Source: Azospirillum sp. B21 (GTDB lineage: Bacteria; Pseudomonadota; Alphaproteobacteria; Azospirillales; Azospirillaceae). From it: a DNA stretch of 54,245 nt. The notes below the pieces were generated by a model. That model had not been told where the DNA came from. It ran no database searches and was given only the letters and a program-made list of their open reading frames with translations. Shown in pieces: positions 37,636 to 48,048 of this stretch (position 1 is its first letter; each line of letters opens with the position of its first letter). The stretch covers positions 1 to 54,245 of the forward strand of contig NZ_VTTO01000026.1 in assembly GCF_008364825.1 (NCBI RefSeq), in the 5' to 3' direction. Position numbers and translations under genes: made by a program.

Positions 37636-38175
37636 ATGAGCGATCACGACCCCACCGTCGTCCGGCCGGTGCCGAAACCCCGCGTCCCCCTTGGCATCGA
37701 AGAGGTGCTGGTCGCCGTCACCATGGCGGTGGTGGCGCTGATCACCTTCGCCAATGTCGTGGTGCGCTACCTGACCGACGTGTCCTTCGCCTTCACCGAG
37801 GAATATTCGATCGCCCTGATGGTGATCCTGACCTTCCTTGGCGCCTCGGCCGCGGTGGTGAAGGACCGCCACATCCGCATCACCTTCGTCACCGACAAGA
37901 TGTCGCCCGCCAACCGTCGCAGGGCGGAACAGTTCGCCATGGCCTGCGTGGCGGTGATGTACGGGCTGCTGGTGGTCTACGGCGCCTGGACGACCTGGGA
38001 CGACTACCGGTTCGAAGTGACGTCGCCGGCGCTGGGGCTGCCGCAGTGGATCTACACGATCTGGCTGCCGGTGCTGTCGCTGGTGGTGCTGGCCCGCACG
38101 GTCGGCCGGATGATCCGCATCCACAAGGGCACCGAGCCGCTGGAAACCGGCCATATCCCGGAGGGCGAGCCGTGA
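37636..38175 (+). CDS. TRAP small membrane subunit (DctQ family), second set
   Basis: The 179-residue protein has four hydrophobic helices and the DctQ features RYLTDVSFAFTEEYSIALMV and ASAAVVKDRHIRI, ending with LPQWIYTIWLPVLSLVVL. It overlaps the following dctM by 4 bases. No binding-protein gene accompanies this pair, so the carrier may use a DctP encoded elsewhere. The gene follows the membrane kinase on the same strand. Confidence 0.9.
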   Translation: MSDHDPTVVRPVPKPRVPLGIEEVLVAVTMAVVALITFANVVVRYLTDVSFAFTEEYSIALMVILTFLGASAAVVKDRHIRITFVTDKMSPANRRRAEQFAMACVAVMYGLLVVYGAWTTWDDYRFEVTSPALGLPQWIYTIWLPVLSLVVLARTVGRMIRIHKGTEPLETGHIPEGEP

Positions 38176-39455
38176 TCACCACCCTGCTTTTCGGGTCCTT
38201 CCTGGTCATGATGGTGCTGGGCGTGCCGATCGCCGCCGCTCTGGGGCTGGCGGGTACCGCCGCCATCGCCTTCGCCCATCTCGGCGTCATTTCGGTCCCG
38301 ACCAGCGTCTATACCGGCATCGCCAAGTACCCGCTGCTGACCATCCCGATGTTCGTGCTGGCCGGCACCATCTTCGACCGGTCGGGGGTGGCGCAGAAGC
38401 TGGTGCGCTTCGCCACCGCCATCGTCGGCCAGGGCAAGGGCGCGCTGGCGGTCATCGCGGTGGTGGTGGCGATGATGATGGGCGGCATCTCCGGTTCGGG
38501 TCCCGCCATCGCCGCCGCGGTCTGCGGCGTGATGGCGCCCAGCATGATCCGCGCCGGCTATCCCCGCCCCTACATCGCCAGCGTCATCGCAGCGGCGGCG
38601 GCCACCGACATCCTGATCCCGCCGTCGGTGGCGCTGATCATCTACAGCGTGCTGGTGCCCGCCGCCCCGACCACCTCGATGTTCGCCGCCGGCATCATTC
38701 CCGGCACGCTGGCCGGCCTTGCCCTGATCGTTCCGGTCTATTGGCTGGCGCGGAAGCACAACCTGGGCGCCAAGCTGTCGCACGAGCCGCGTCCGCCCTT
38801 CTGGCGCAGCCTGTGGGATGCCGCGCTCGGCCTGTTCGCCAAGGTCATCATCCTGGGCGGCCTGCGCTTCGGCATCTTCACCCCGACCGAGGCGGCGGTG
38901 ATCGCGGTGGCTTACGGCCTGCTGCTGGGCATGGTGGTCTACCGCACCATCCGCTTCCGCGACCTCTATTCCATGCTGGTGGACGCGGCGGAGATTTCGG
39001 CCATCATTCTGACGGTGATCGCGCTTGCGAGCGTGTTCGGCTGGGCGCTCAGCACCCTGTCGGTGATCGATCCAATCGCCGATGCCATCATCCATTCCGG
39101 CCTCGGCGAGTATGGCGTGCTGGCGCTGTTGGTGGTGATGCTGACGGTCATCGGCACCTTCCTGGACGGCATCTCGATCTTCATCATCCTGCTGCCGCTG
39201 CTGATCCCCATCGCCCAGGCCTACAACTGGGACCTGACCTGGTTCGGCGTCATCCTGACCCTGATGATCGCCGTCGGCCAGTTCACCCCGCCGATGGCGG
39301 TCAACCTGATGGTCGCCTGCCGGATGACCGGTTGCAGGATGGAAGACACAGTGCGTTGGGTGCTGTGGCCGCTCGTCACCCTGCTGCTGGTGGTGGTCGC
39401 GGTGATCGTCTGGCCCGATCTGGCGCTGTGGATGCCGCGGCAGATGGGGTTCTAA
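38172..39455 (+). CDS. TRAP large membrane subunit (DctM family), second set
   Basis: The 427-residue polytopic protein carries DctM hallmarks: YPLLTIPMFVLAGTIFDRSG, GGISGSGPAIAAAVCGVMAP, DILIPPSVALIIYSVLVP and GQFTPPMAVNLMVACR. The start is GTG 38172, overlapping the dctQ stop as GTGA, with GGAGGG upstream, so it is translationally coupled. No ATG start fits without losing helix 1. Its end overlaps the convergent 88-codon gene by 4 bases. The transported compound is unknown. Confidence 0.92.
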   Translation: MITTLLFGSFLVMMVLGVPIAAALGLAGTAAIAFAHLGVISVPTSVYTGIAKYPLLTIPMFVLAGTIFDRSGVAQKLVRFATAIVGQGKGALAVIAVVVAMMMGGISGSGPAIAAAVCGVMAPSMIRAGYPRPYIASVIAAAAATDILIPPSVALIIYSVLVPAAPTTSMFAAGIIPGTLAGLALIVPVYWLARKHNLGAKLSHEPRPPFWRSLWDAALGLFAKVIILGGLRFGIFTPTEAAVIAVAYGLLLGMVVYRTIRFRDLYSMLVDAAEISAIILTVIALASVFGWALSTLSVIDPIADAIIHSGLGEYGVLALLVVMLTVIGTFLDGISIFIILLPLLIPIAQAYNWDLTWFGVILTLMIAVGQFTPPMAVNLMVACRMTGCRMEDTVRWVLWPLVTLLLVVVAVIVWPDLALWMPRQMGF

Positions 39456-39714
39456 AGAGTGCGGGCGACGTCGCGGCTGGTCAGATGCAGGCTGGCCGCG
39501 GCGTCGTAGCCGCGCCTTGCGATCTTGCCAGCCGCTGCCGCCTCGAACGCCGCGCGATGGGCGGCGGCATGAGCGAGGCAATCAGCCGGCGTCGGCTCCC
39601 GCAGGCCGAGCAGGGCGCGGAAGGCCAGCCGATGGACGGCGCACCAGCCGCCATGCCCCGCCGGTCGGAAGACCAGCGCGTCGATGTCGTTCCGCCAGGT
39701 CAGGCCCTCCGCGG

Positions 39715-39718
<4 letters not shown>
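39452..39718 (-). CDS. Unrecognised 88-residue protein coupled to norR
   Basis: I do not recognise a family. The sequence begins MTAEGLTWRNDIDALVFRPAGHGGWCAVHR and is soluble, helical and rich in Ala and His, with one Cys-x2-His pair (CAVH) and another Cys-Leu-Ala-His. Its start overlaps the norR stop by 4 bases (ATGA), so it is translated with the regulator. Its end overlaps dctM on the other strand by 4 bases. The context suggests a role tied to NO response, but nothing in the sequence proves it. Confidence 0.7.
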
Positions 39719-41304
<1,586 letters not shown>

Positions 41305-41310
<6 letters not shown>

Positions 41311-41341
41311 CAGACATCATAGCCGACGTGGTCGCTTTGAC
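41305..41341. promoter_or_regulatory. Candidate NorR enhancer sites
   Basis: Two GT-N7-AC motifs, the NorR core, are at 41305-41315 (GTCCATCAGAC) and 41331-41341 (GTCGCTTTGAC), with centres 26 bases apart. They lie 45-81 bases upstream of the hmp -24 box; the first covers the norR start codon. A third, imperfect copy (GTCGCTTTGGC) overlaps the -24 box at 41379. Confidence 0.5.
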
Positions 41342-41385
41342 AACATTCCTCCCGCACCGCACGGAATTCCGCCCCTGCGTCGCTT

Positions 41386-41400
41386 TGGCACAGGGATTGC
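41386..41400 (+). promoter_or_regulatory. Sigma-54 promoter of hmp
   Basis: TGGCAC-AGGGA-TTGC matches the -24/-12 consensus exactly, with GG and GC at the required spacing. It lies 45 bases before the hmp start codon. Confidence 0.85.
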
Positions 41401-41445
41401 CAGTCAGTTGCGACATCGTGACGCGCAAAAGGATTGCTCACTCTC

Positions 41446-42621
41446 ATGCTGACGCCTGCCCAGATCGCCGTCATCAAGGCCACCGCCCCGGTGGTCGCCG
41501 CCAACGCCAACCGGATCACCGGCACCTTCTATCCCCTGATGTTCGAGCGCTTCCCCGAGGTGCGCGCCGTCTTCAACCAGAGCCACCAGCGCAACAGCGC
41601 CCAGCCGGAAGCGCTGGCCAACGCCATCATCGCCTATGCCTCCAACATCGACCGGCTGGAGGTTCTGGATCCGGCGGTCGAAGGCATCGTGCAGAAGCAC
41701 GTCTCGCTGAACATCACACCCGACCAGTACAAGATCGTCGGCACCTGCCTGATGGAAGCCATCGGCAAGGTCCTGGGCGATGCCGTGACGGCGGAGGTCG
41801 CCGATGCCTGGGGCGCGGCCTACTGGCAACTCGCCGACCTGCTGATCGCGGCGGAAGAGAAGGAATATGCCCGCAAGGCTGCGCTCACCGGCGGTTGGCG
41901 CGGTGCGCGCCGTTTCAGGATCGTGGAGAAGACGCCGGAAAGCGCCGTCATCACCTCCTTCCGGCTGGCGCCGGTGGATGGCGGGCGGGTGATGGATTTC
42001 CAGCCCGGTCAGTATCTCGGCCTGCGGCTGGCCGTCGACGGAGAGACCGTCCACCGCAACTACAGCCTGTCGGCCTCGCCCAACGGCCGCGATTACCGCA
42101 TTTCGGTGAAGCGGGAGCCGCAGGGGGTGGTCTCCGGATTCCTGCATGACCGCGCGCAGGTCGGCGACGAGATCGACGTCTACCCGCCGGCCGGCGAATT
42201 CGTGCTGCGCGAGGGGACCGGCCCGCTGTTGCTGATCACCGGCGGCGTGGGGCAGACCCCCGCGCTGCCGCTGGCCGAACAGGCACTGGCGGCCGGCCGC
42301 AAGGTGATCTACGTGCATGCGGCGCTCAACGGCTCGGTCCACGCATTCCGCGAGCAGATCGACCGTCTGGCCGAACTGCACGACAGCCTGAAGCCGGTCT
42401 ATTGCTATGCCGATCCGCAGCCGGGCGACCGGCCGCACATGGTTGGCCTGCTCGACCAGGATCGCTTGGGCGGCCTGCTGCCGAAGGATGCAGGGGTTGC
42501 TGCCTATGTCGTCGGCCCGAAGCCCTTCATGGCCGCGGTGGTGAAGGCGCTGACCGCGCTGGGCCTTCCGGAGTCGGCGATCGTCCACGAGTTCTTCGGC
42601 CCCCGGGAAGCGCTCGCCTGA
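41446..42621 (+). CDS. hmp: Flavohaemoglobin (nitric oxide dioxygenase)
   Basis: The 391-residue protein has a globin domain at about 1-140 with Tyr29 and Gln53 in the distal pocket and proximal His85 in VQKHVSLNI, followed by a ferredoxin-reductase-type part. HRNYSLS (203-209) binds FAD, GGVGQTP (266-272) binds NAD(P)H, and HEFFGP is the conserved C-terminal motif. Hmp converts NO and O2 to nitrate in the cytoplasm. ATG 41446 is chosen over TTG 41434 because AAGGA at 41428 is too close to the TTG. NorR control is supported by the divergent norR and the sigma-54 promoter. Confidence 0.96.
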   Translation: MLTPAQIAVIKATAPVVAANANRITGTFYPLMFERFPEVRAVFNQSHQRNSAQPEALANAIIAYASNIDRLEVLDPAVEGIVQKHVSLNITPDQYKIVGTCLMEAIGKVLGDAVTAEVADAWGAAYWQLADLLIAAEEKEYARKAALTGGWRGARRFRIVEKTPESAVITSFRLAPVDGGRVMDFQPGQYLGLRLAVDGETVHRNYSLSASPNGRDYRISVKREPQGVVSGFLHDRAQVGDEIDVYPPAGEFVLREGTGPLLLITGGVGQTPALPLAEQALAAGRKVIYVHAALNGSVHAFREQIDRLAELHDSLKPVYCYADPQPGDRPHMVGLLDQDRLGGLLPKDAGVAAYVVGPKPFMAAVVKALTALGLPESAIVHEFFGPREALA

Positions 42622-43119
42622 AGCTCGCCTTACCGGCGGCACCTGATCATTGTCTCCACTCTGGCGGTTCGGCCCTTCCACCTTGGGCCGGCCCGTCCTT
42701 GCCTCTGCCTCGCGGATGTCACGCCCGCGCTCGCCGGTTGTGAGTAAAACTGTTATATCACTACGAATACGCGACCATCAGACGGACATGCGCCATTACA
42801 AGCGGCATGAATAAGCCATCGCTGCGCCTATTCGCTGAAGCCGTTCTATGACCACGACAAACCGCCATCGCAGCGCAGCAACTTTCATCCCGGTTGGCGG
42901 AAAGATCGTGGATTCTCCTTATTTATTTCTTAGCGAATTTGGCGCTTTCCTAGTCACGTAACTGTCAAATTATTTACAAAGTGTTCCCTTCCTGTGACAT
43001 CGCCACCAACAGTCCGGCGAAGGGGGCGGATGCAACGACCAATGCGGCGAGAGCCGGAACGGCCGGCCGCAGAAGAGACCTGAATGTGCCTGTGCGCGAG
43101 CGCCAGGGGGGAGGACGGG
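42622..43119. other. 498-base stretch before the second chemoreceptor
   Basis: After hmp there is a weak hairpin, CGGCCC/GGGCCG (42670-42690). From about 42735 to 42985 the DNA is markedly more A/T-rich than its surroundings, with TAAAACTGTTATATC and TTATTTATTTCTT, which probably marks the chemoreceptor promoter. A 14-codon frame at about 42808 has no support. The ribosome binding site GGGGGGAGGA lies before 43120. Confidence 0.5.
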
Positions 43120-45285
43120 ATGTCGAACGATAGTCACCGGAACAAGCCCGCGAAGGGCAATGCCTGGTATTCCGGCCTGCGTGGAAAGCTGATGATCGCC
43201 ATCGGCGTCGTGCTGTCCGGCACGCTGGTGGCTGCAGCCGTGGCGCTGATCGGCTACGCCAACGTGCGCACCACCATCGACGCCATTGTTGGCGAGGCGG
43301 TGCCGGCGATGACCGAAGGCATGGGCGTGGCACAGCAGGCCGAACGGCTGGTCGCGCTGGCGCCGGAACTGACCTCCGCCGACAAGGCCGCCGCGCGCGA
43401 GGCGGTGTCCGCCCGCATCGCCGCGGCGAAGGAGGAGTTCAACGCGCGCCTCGACCGGCTGCGGGCCACCGGTTCCGCCGGTGCCCAGCTGACCGCCATC
43501 GAAGACTCTTCGAAGGGGCTGCTCGGCAACCTCGCGCAGCTCGATCAGGCGGCGGCGGATCGGGTCGCGCTTGCCGCGGCGCGGGAGGTGATGCTGCCCA
43601 AGGTTACGGCTGCGGAAGCGGAAATCCAGAAGTTCACCGCGCCCTGGACCTCCGTCCTGAACAATGAGGAGGAGCAGGCGCGCTCGACCCTGGCCGAGCC
43701 CGACGCCGAGCCCGCCATCCTGCGCGAGGCGGCGACCACCCTGAACCGGGTCATGGCCCAGAAGAAGCCGTTGGCCACGGTCACCGCCGAAGCCGCCAAC
43801 GTCCGCAACATGCTGATGGAAGCGGCGAGCACCCGCGACGACCAGCGGCTTGCGATCATCGAGACGCGCGTCGGCGTGTCGCTGGCCGGACTCGCGAATG
43901 CCGCGCAGGCCTTGCCTGAACGTTTGGCCACCGTCGCCACCAAGCAGGCGGAGCTTCTGACCGGATATTCCGTCGGCGAGGAGTCGATGGTCACCCTGCG
44001 CCAGAAGGAGCTGGCGATCGAGGGCTATTTCGCCCAGCTGCTGGAGAGCAACCACGCGCTGGCCGGCACCCTGTCCAAGGGCATCGCCACGCTGGTCGAC
44101 GCCCAGAAGCAGGGCATCTCGGAGGCCAGCGGCGCCACCACCCGCATGCTGGACAACAGCCGCCTGACCCAGATCGCGGTGGCGGCCGTCAGCATCCTGG
44201 TGTCGATCCTGGTCGTCTGGCTCTATATCGGCCGGGTCATCATCGGCCGGATGCTGGCACTGAAGGCCGGAATGGGCCGTATCGCCGCCGGCGACTTGGA
44301 TGCGGAGATCGCGCTGCATGGTCATGACGAGATCGCTGAGATGGGGGCGGCACTGCTGATCTTCCGCGACACCGCGCGCGAGGTGGAAACCACCCGCGCC
44401 GCTGCGGAGGCCGAACGCCAGCGGGCGGCCGGCGAACGCCGCGACGCCATGCTGTCGCTGGCCGACCAGTTCGAGAACGGCGTGAAGGTGGTGGTGGAGA
44501 CGGTGTCCGCCGCCGCGACCCAGATGCACCAGACCGCCGCCGGCATGGTGGCGACCGCCGACGACACGTCCCGCCAGGCCGGCAGCGCCGCCGAGGCGGC
44601 GGAGACCGCATCGGTCAACGTCGACGGTGCGGCCTCCGCCGCCCATGAGCTGTCGCAGTCGATCAGCGAGATCGCCCGGCAGGTGACCGAATCGGCGGCG
44701 ATCGCCGCCAAGGCTGCCAGCGAGGCGGAGCGCACCGACGGCACGATGCGCGAGCTGAACGAGGCGGCCAGCCGGATCGGCGCCGTCCTGGACCTGATCT
44801 CCGACATCGCCGGCCAGACCAACCTGCTGGCGCTCAACGCGACGATCGAGGCCGCCCGCGCCGGTGAGGCTGGCAAGGGCTTCGCCGTCGTAGCGCAGGA
44901 GGTCAAGCAACTGGCCAGCCAGACGGCCAAGGCCACCGACCAGATCGCCGGCCAGATCGGCGCCATGCAGCAGGCGACCGGCGAGGCGGTGAACGCCATC
45001 CGCAGCATCGGCACGACCATCGGCCGGCTGAACGACATCGCCGCCAGCATCGCCGCGGCGGTGGAGCAGCAGGGTGCGGCCACCTCGGAAATCGCCCGCA
45101 ATGTCCAGCAGGCGGCGGGCGGCACCGCCCAGGCCTCGCAGAACATCGGCGAGGTCCGCACCGCCGCCGGCCAGACCGGCCAGTCGGCGCAGGAGGTCCT
45201 GTCGGTCGCCCAGGAGGTCACGAACCAGACCAGCCACCTGCAGCAGCAGATCGACCGCTTCCTGCGTCAGGTGCGGTCGGCGTGA
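43120..45285 (+). CDS. Methyl-accepting chemotaxis protein
   Basis: The 721-residue receptor has helices at about 22-45 and 350-373, with a periplasmic, mostly helical sensor of about 300 residues between them. HAMP (GRIAAGDLDAEIALHG) and the signalling domain follow; the hairpin tip QTNLLALNATIEAARAGE lies near residue 567. There is no CheR-binding pentapeptide at the C terminus. The signalling half is clearly similar to that of the receptor at 19.8-22.4 kb, while the sensor halves differ. ATG 43120 follows GGGGGGAGGA; a 12-codon longer frame is rejected. Confidence 0.93.
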   Translation: MSNDSHRNKPAKGNAWYSGLRGKLMIAIGVVLSGTLVAAAVALIGYANVRTTIDAIVGEAVPAMTEGMGVAQQAERLVALAPELTSADKAAAREAVSARIAAAKEEFNARLDRLRATGSAGAQLTAIEDSSKGLLGNLAQLDQAAADRVALAAAREVMLPKVTAAEAEIQKFTAPWTSVLNNEEEQARSTLAEPDAEPAILREAATTLNRVMAQKKPLATVTAEAANVRNMLMEAASTRDDQRLAIIETRVGVSLAGLANAAQALPERLATVATKQAELLTGYSVGEESMVTLRQKELAIEGYFAQLLESNHALAGTLSKGIATLVDAQKQGISEASGATTRMLDNSRLTQIAVAAVSILVSILVVWLYIGRVIIGRMLALKAGMGRIAAGDLDAEIALHGHDEIAEMGAALLIFRDTAREVETTRAAAEAERQRAAGERRDAMLSLADQFENGVKVVVETVSAAATQMHQTAAGMVATADDTSRQAGSAAEAAETASVNVDGAASAAHELSQSISEIARQVTESAAIAAKAASEAERTDGTMRELNEAASRIGAVLDLISDIAGQTNLLALNATIEAARAGEAGKGFAVVAQEVKQLASQTAKATDQIAGQIGAMQQATGEAVNAIRSIGTTIGRLNDIAASIAAAVEQQGAATSEIARNVQQAAGGTAQASQNIGEVRTAAGQTGQSAQEVLSVAQEVTNQTSHLQQQIDRFLRQVRSA

Positions 45286-45301
45286 ACTTCATCTGGTAAA
45301 G

Positions 45302-45326
45302 CCCCTCTCCCCTTGTGGGAGAGGGG
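45302..45326. terminator. REP-like hairpin between convergent genes
   Basis: CCCCTCTCCC (45302-45311) and GGGAGAGGGG (45317-45326) pair perfectly around a 5-base loop. It lies between the chemoreceptor and the FAH-family gene, so it may end both transcripts. Its arms match those of the element at 30.8 kb almost exactly. Confidence 0.6.
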
Positions 45327-45337
45327 GATCGTCCAAA

Positions 45338-46180
45338 TCAGCCCTGGACGACCGTCTGGCGCTGGGTGCCGAGACCCTCGATACCCAGTTCCACCACGTC
45401 GCCGGCCTTCAGGAAGACCTGCGGCTTCTGGCCCATGCCGACGCCCGGCGGGGTGCCGGTGGAGATGATGTCGCCCGGCTGCAGGCTCATGAAGCGCGAC
45501 AGGTAGGACACCAGATAGCGCACGCCATAGACCATGGTGGCGCTGCTGCCGTCCTGATAGCGGTGGCCGTTGACCTCCAGCCACATCTTCAGCTTCTGCG
45601 GGTCCTCGACTTCGTCACGCGTCACCAGCCAGGGACCGGTCGGGCCGAAGCTGTCGCAGCTCTTGCCCTTGGTCCACTGCCCCTGCTTTTCGATCTGGAA
45701 GGCGCGCTCGGACACGTCATTGACGATGCAATAGCCGGCGACATGGTCCATCGCCTCGTCCTCCGAGACGTATTTGGCCGTCTTGCCGATCACGAAGGCC
45801 AGTTCGACCTCCCAATCGGTCTTCTCCGACCCGCGCGGCAGTTCGATCGGATCGTTCGGACCGACGATGGCGCTGGTCGCCTTCATGAAGATGATCGGCT
45901 CCGGCGGCACCGCCATCCCGGTCTCCGCCGCGTGGTCGGAGAAGTTCAGGCCGATGCAGACCATCTTGCCGACACGCCCGACGCAGGGGCCGAGGCGCGG
46001 GGTGCCCTCCACCAGCGGCAGCGTCACCGGGTCGATCGCCCGCAGGCGGTCCAGCCCGTCCGGCAGCAGCGCCGCACCGGCGATATCGTCCACATGGGCG
46101 GACAGGTCGCGGATGCGGCCTTCGGCGTCGAGCAATCCCGGCTTTTCCTGGCCCGGCGGGCCGTAGCGCAGCAGTTTCAT
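45338..46180 (-). CDS. Fumarylacetoacetate hydrolase family enzyme
   Basis: The 280-residue protein matches the FAH fold in length and motifs: VCIGLNFSDHAAETGM, the metal-binding WEVELAFVIGK, NDVSER, and ISTGTPPGVG. Members hydrolyse or decarboxylate 2,4-diketo or acylpyruvate compounds using a divalent metal. The arrangement divergent from an RpiR-type regulator and KDPG aldolase suggests a sugar-acid intermediate, for instance in an oxidative deoxysugar route, but that is inference. ATG 46180 (MKLLRYG) follows GGAAGAG; a 40-codon longer frame is rejected. It faces a HexR-like operator 124 bases upstream. Confidence 0.85.
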   Translation of the reverse strand: MKLLRYGPPGQEKPGLLDAEGRIRDLSAHVDDIAGAALLPDGLDRLRAIDPVTLPLVEGTPRLGPCVGRVGKMVCIGLNFSDHAAETGMAVPPEPIIFMKATSAIVGPNDPIELPRGSEKTDWEVELAFVIGKTAKYVSEDEAMDHVAGYCIVNDVSERAFQIEKQGQWTKGKSCDSFGPTGPWLVTRDEVEDPQKLKMWLEVNGHRYQDGSSATMVYGVRYLVSYLSRFMSLQPGDIISTGTPPGVGMGQKPQVFLKAGDVVELGIEGLGTQRQTVVQG

Positions 46181-46262
46181 GAACACTCTTCCCTGATAGG
46201 AGTTCGGCGCCCGCCGATCCTGACCGGACGGCGCGGAAAGTAAAGGGGGTGAACGAACGAAA

Positions 46263-46318
46263 TGTAGCGTTACTTCACAGATCGGTCGACAACGCCGCAA
46301 GTCTGTAGTAAAACTACA
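46263..46318. promoter_or_regulatory. HexR-like operators between the FAH gene and the RpiR regulator
   Basis: TGTAGTAAAACTACA (46304-46318) is a perfect 6-3-6 inverted repeat matching the HexR-type TGTARTNNNAYTACA pattern. A weaker copy, TGTAGCGTTACTTCA (46263-46277), lies 41 bases upstream. They sit between divergent genes and can control both. Confidence 0.65.
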
Positions 46319-46372
46319 TCAGGTTCGCAGGCAGCCGGAACGGCCGCCGCACCTCCCCAGGTGGACTCCCGC

Positions 46373-47299
46373 ATGCTGGACACGATCGCATCCTCACTCG
46401 ACAGGCTCCGCCGGGCGGAAGCCGCGGTGGCGCGTACCGTGCTGGCGGCACCCCATGCCGCCGTGCGCGCCAGTCTGGCCCAGCTCGCGGGCAAGGCCGG
46501 GGTCAGCGAACCGTCCGTCCTGCGCTTCTGCCGCACCGCCGGCTTTGGCGGCTTCCATGAATTCAAGATCGCGCTGGCCCAGCATCTGGCGGCATCCGCC
46601 GCACGGGAAGAGGCCGGCGACCGCCCGACCCCGCTGGTGCGCGACCTCTCCCCCGGCGACAGCGTCGCCAGTGCGACGGAAAAGGTGCTGAACCGCTCCA
46701 TCGACGCGCTGGTCCGCCTGCGCAGCCGTCTGGACACCGTGGCCCTGGAGCGCGCGGCCGGCGTGCTGGCCTGTGCGCAGCGGGTGCAGATCGTCGGCGT
46801 CGGCGCGTCCGGCACCGTGGCGCTCGACGCCCACCACAAGCTGTTCCGCCTGCTGCCGCAGGTGACCGCCAGTGCCGACGCCCATTTCCAGGCAATGGCG
46901 GCCGCGACGCTTGGCCCCGGCGATGCGTTGCTGGCGATCTCCAAGACCGGCACCAGCGACGAGATCTTCGACGTCGCCGCGATCGCGCGCGACGGCGGTG
47001 CGACGGTGATCGCCATCACCGCATCGGCCACGCCGCTCGCCGAACGCGCCGACATCCGCCTGACCGTCGATGTGGACGAGGACACCGCGGTCCACACCCC
47101 GATGGCCTCCCGTCTTGCCCAACTGGCTCTGATCGACGCCCTGACCGTCGCCGTCGGCCTGCAGGCTCCTCCCGGTCTGGACCGACGCCTTGCCCGCATC
47201 AAGGCCGTGCTGGCCGGGCATCACCGCGTGCCGGACCGTCCGGCCTCCGCCGCTCCGTCACTTTCCCTGTCCCCCCAGAAGAGTCCCGAGGAATCCTGA
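46373..47299 (+). CDS. RpiR-family regulator, HexR-like
   Basis: The 308-residue protein has an N-terminal RpiR helix-turn-helix (LAQLAGKAGVSEPSVLRFCRTAGFGGFHEFK) and a SIS sugar-phosphate-binding domain starting QIVGVGASGTVALDAHHKLFRL, as in HexR, which senses KDPG. Coupling by TGATG to the KDPG aldolase gene and the palindrome upstream support a HexR-like role. ATG 46373 is preferred, with AGGTGG 8 bases upstream; GTG 46361 is an in-frame alternative. The effector is inferred. Confidence 0.88.
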   Translation: MLDTIASSLDRLRRAEAAVARTVLAAPHAAVRASLAQLAGKAGVSEPSVLRFCRTAGFGGFHEFKIALAQHLAASAAREEAGDRPTPLVRDLSPGDSVASATEKVLNRSIDALVRLRSRLDTVALERAAGVLACAQRVQIVGVGASGTVALDAHHKLFRLLPQVTASADAHFQAMAAATLGPGDALLAISKTGTSDEIFDVAAIARDGGATVIAITASATPLAERADIRLTVDVDEDTAVHTPMASRLAQLALIDALTVAVGLQAPPGLDRRLARIKAVLAGHHRVPDRPASAAPSLSLSPQKSPEES

Positions 47300-47952
47300 T
47301 GTCCACCATCCCGACCGCTTCCGAGATCCTGGACCAGCTCGCCGCCTACGGTGTCGTGCCGGTCATCCGCAACAGCTCCGCCGATCTGGCGCGCACCGCC
47401 GTCAGCTGGCTGCGCGAGGCCGGCTACGGCACCTTCGAAATCACGATGACCACCCCCGGCGCCGTCGGCCTGATCGAGGAGCTGTCGGCGGAGGGCGGCG
47501 CCCTGATCGGCGCCGGCACCGTCCTGACCCCGGCGGCGGTCGCCGACGTGGTGAAGGCCGGCGCCAAGTATGTCGTGTCGCCCTGCGTCGTGCCGAAGGT
47601 GGCCGCCGCCTGCCGCGACCATGGCGTGGCCTGCCTGATGGGCGCCCTGACCCCGACCGAGGTGCATGCCGCCATCTCCGCCGGTGCCGACGCCATCAAG
47701 ATCTTCCCGGCCTCCACCGTCGGCCCGGCGCACATCAAAGCGCTGAAGTCGGTCTTCCCCGGCGTCCGCTTCGTCCCCACCGGCGGCATCGACGCCACCA
47801 CCGTGGCCTCCTATGTCGCGGCCGGCGTGGCCTGCGTCGGGGCCGGCGGCAAGCTGGTCGACGAGGGTCTGGTCAAGAAGGGCGACCGCGAGGCCATCAT
47901 GGCCGCCGGCCGCCAGTTGATGGACGCCTATCGGGCCGCCAAGGGCGCCTGA
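47299..47952 (+). CDS. eda: KDPG aldolase (2-keto-3-deoxy-6-phosphogluconate aldolase)
   Basis: The 217-residue protein matches class I KDPG/KHG aldolases: VVPVIR at 19-24, the active Glu47 in FEITMTT, the Schiff-base Lys134 in ADAIKIFPAS, and PTGGI. It splits KDPG to pyruvate and glyceraldehyde 3-phosphate, the last step of the Entner-Doudoroff and uronate pathways. ATG 47299 shares one base with the regulator stop. A strong hairpin follows the gene. Confidence 0.95.
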   Translation: MSTIPTASEILDQLAAYGVVPVIRNSSADLARTAVSWLREAGYGTFEITMTTPGAVGLIEELSAEGGALIGAGTVLTPAAVADVVKAGAKYVVSPCVVPKVAAACRDHGVACLMGALTPTEVHAAISAGADAIKIFPASTVGPAHIKALKSVFPGVRFVPTGGIDATTVASYVAAGVACVGAGGKLVDEGLVKKGDREAIMAAGRQLMDAYRAAKGA

Positions 47953-47966
47953 TACCCGCTGGGAAA

Positions 47967-48008
47967 ATCCTGCCGCCCGGCCGGGGCAAAGCTGCCGGGC
48001 GGCAGGAT
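47967..48008 (+). terminator. Hairpin after eda
   Basis: TCCTGCCGCCCGGC (47968-47981) and GCCGGGCGGCAGGA (47994-48007) form a 14-bp perfect stem with a 12-base loop, starting 15 bases past the eda stop. No T-run follows, so it may be an intrinsic terminator of the U-poor kind. Confidence 0.65.
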
Positions 48009-48048
48009 AGGCGCATATGATTTCCATTTACTATCAATAGCTTACGCT

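Noticed and set aside
42808..42852. 14-codon frame MNKPSLRLFAEAVL before the chemoreceptor
   Set aside because: No ribosome binding site and too short to support without other evidence.
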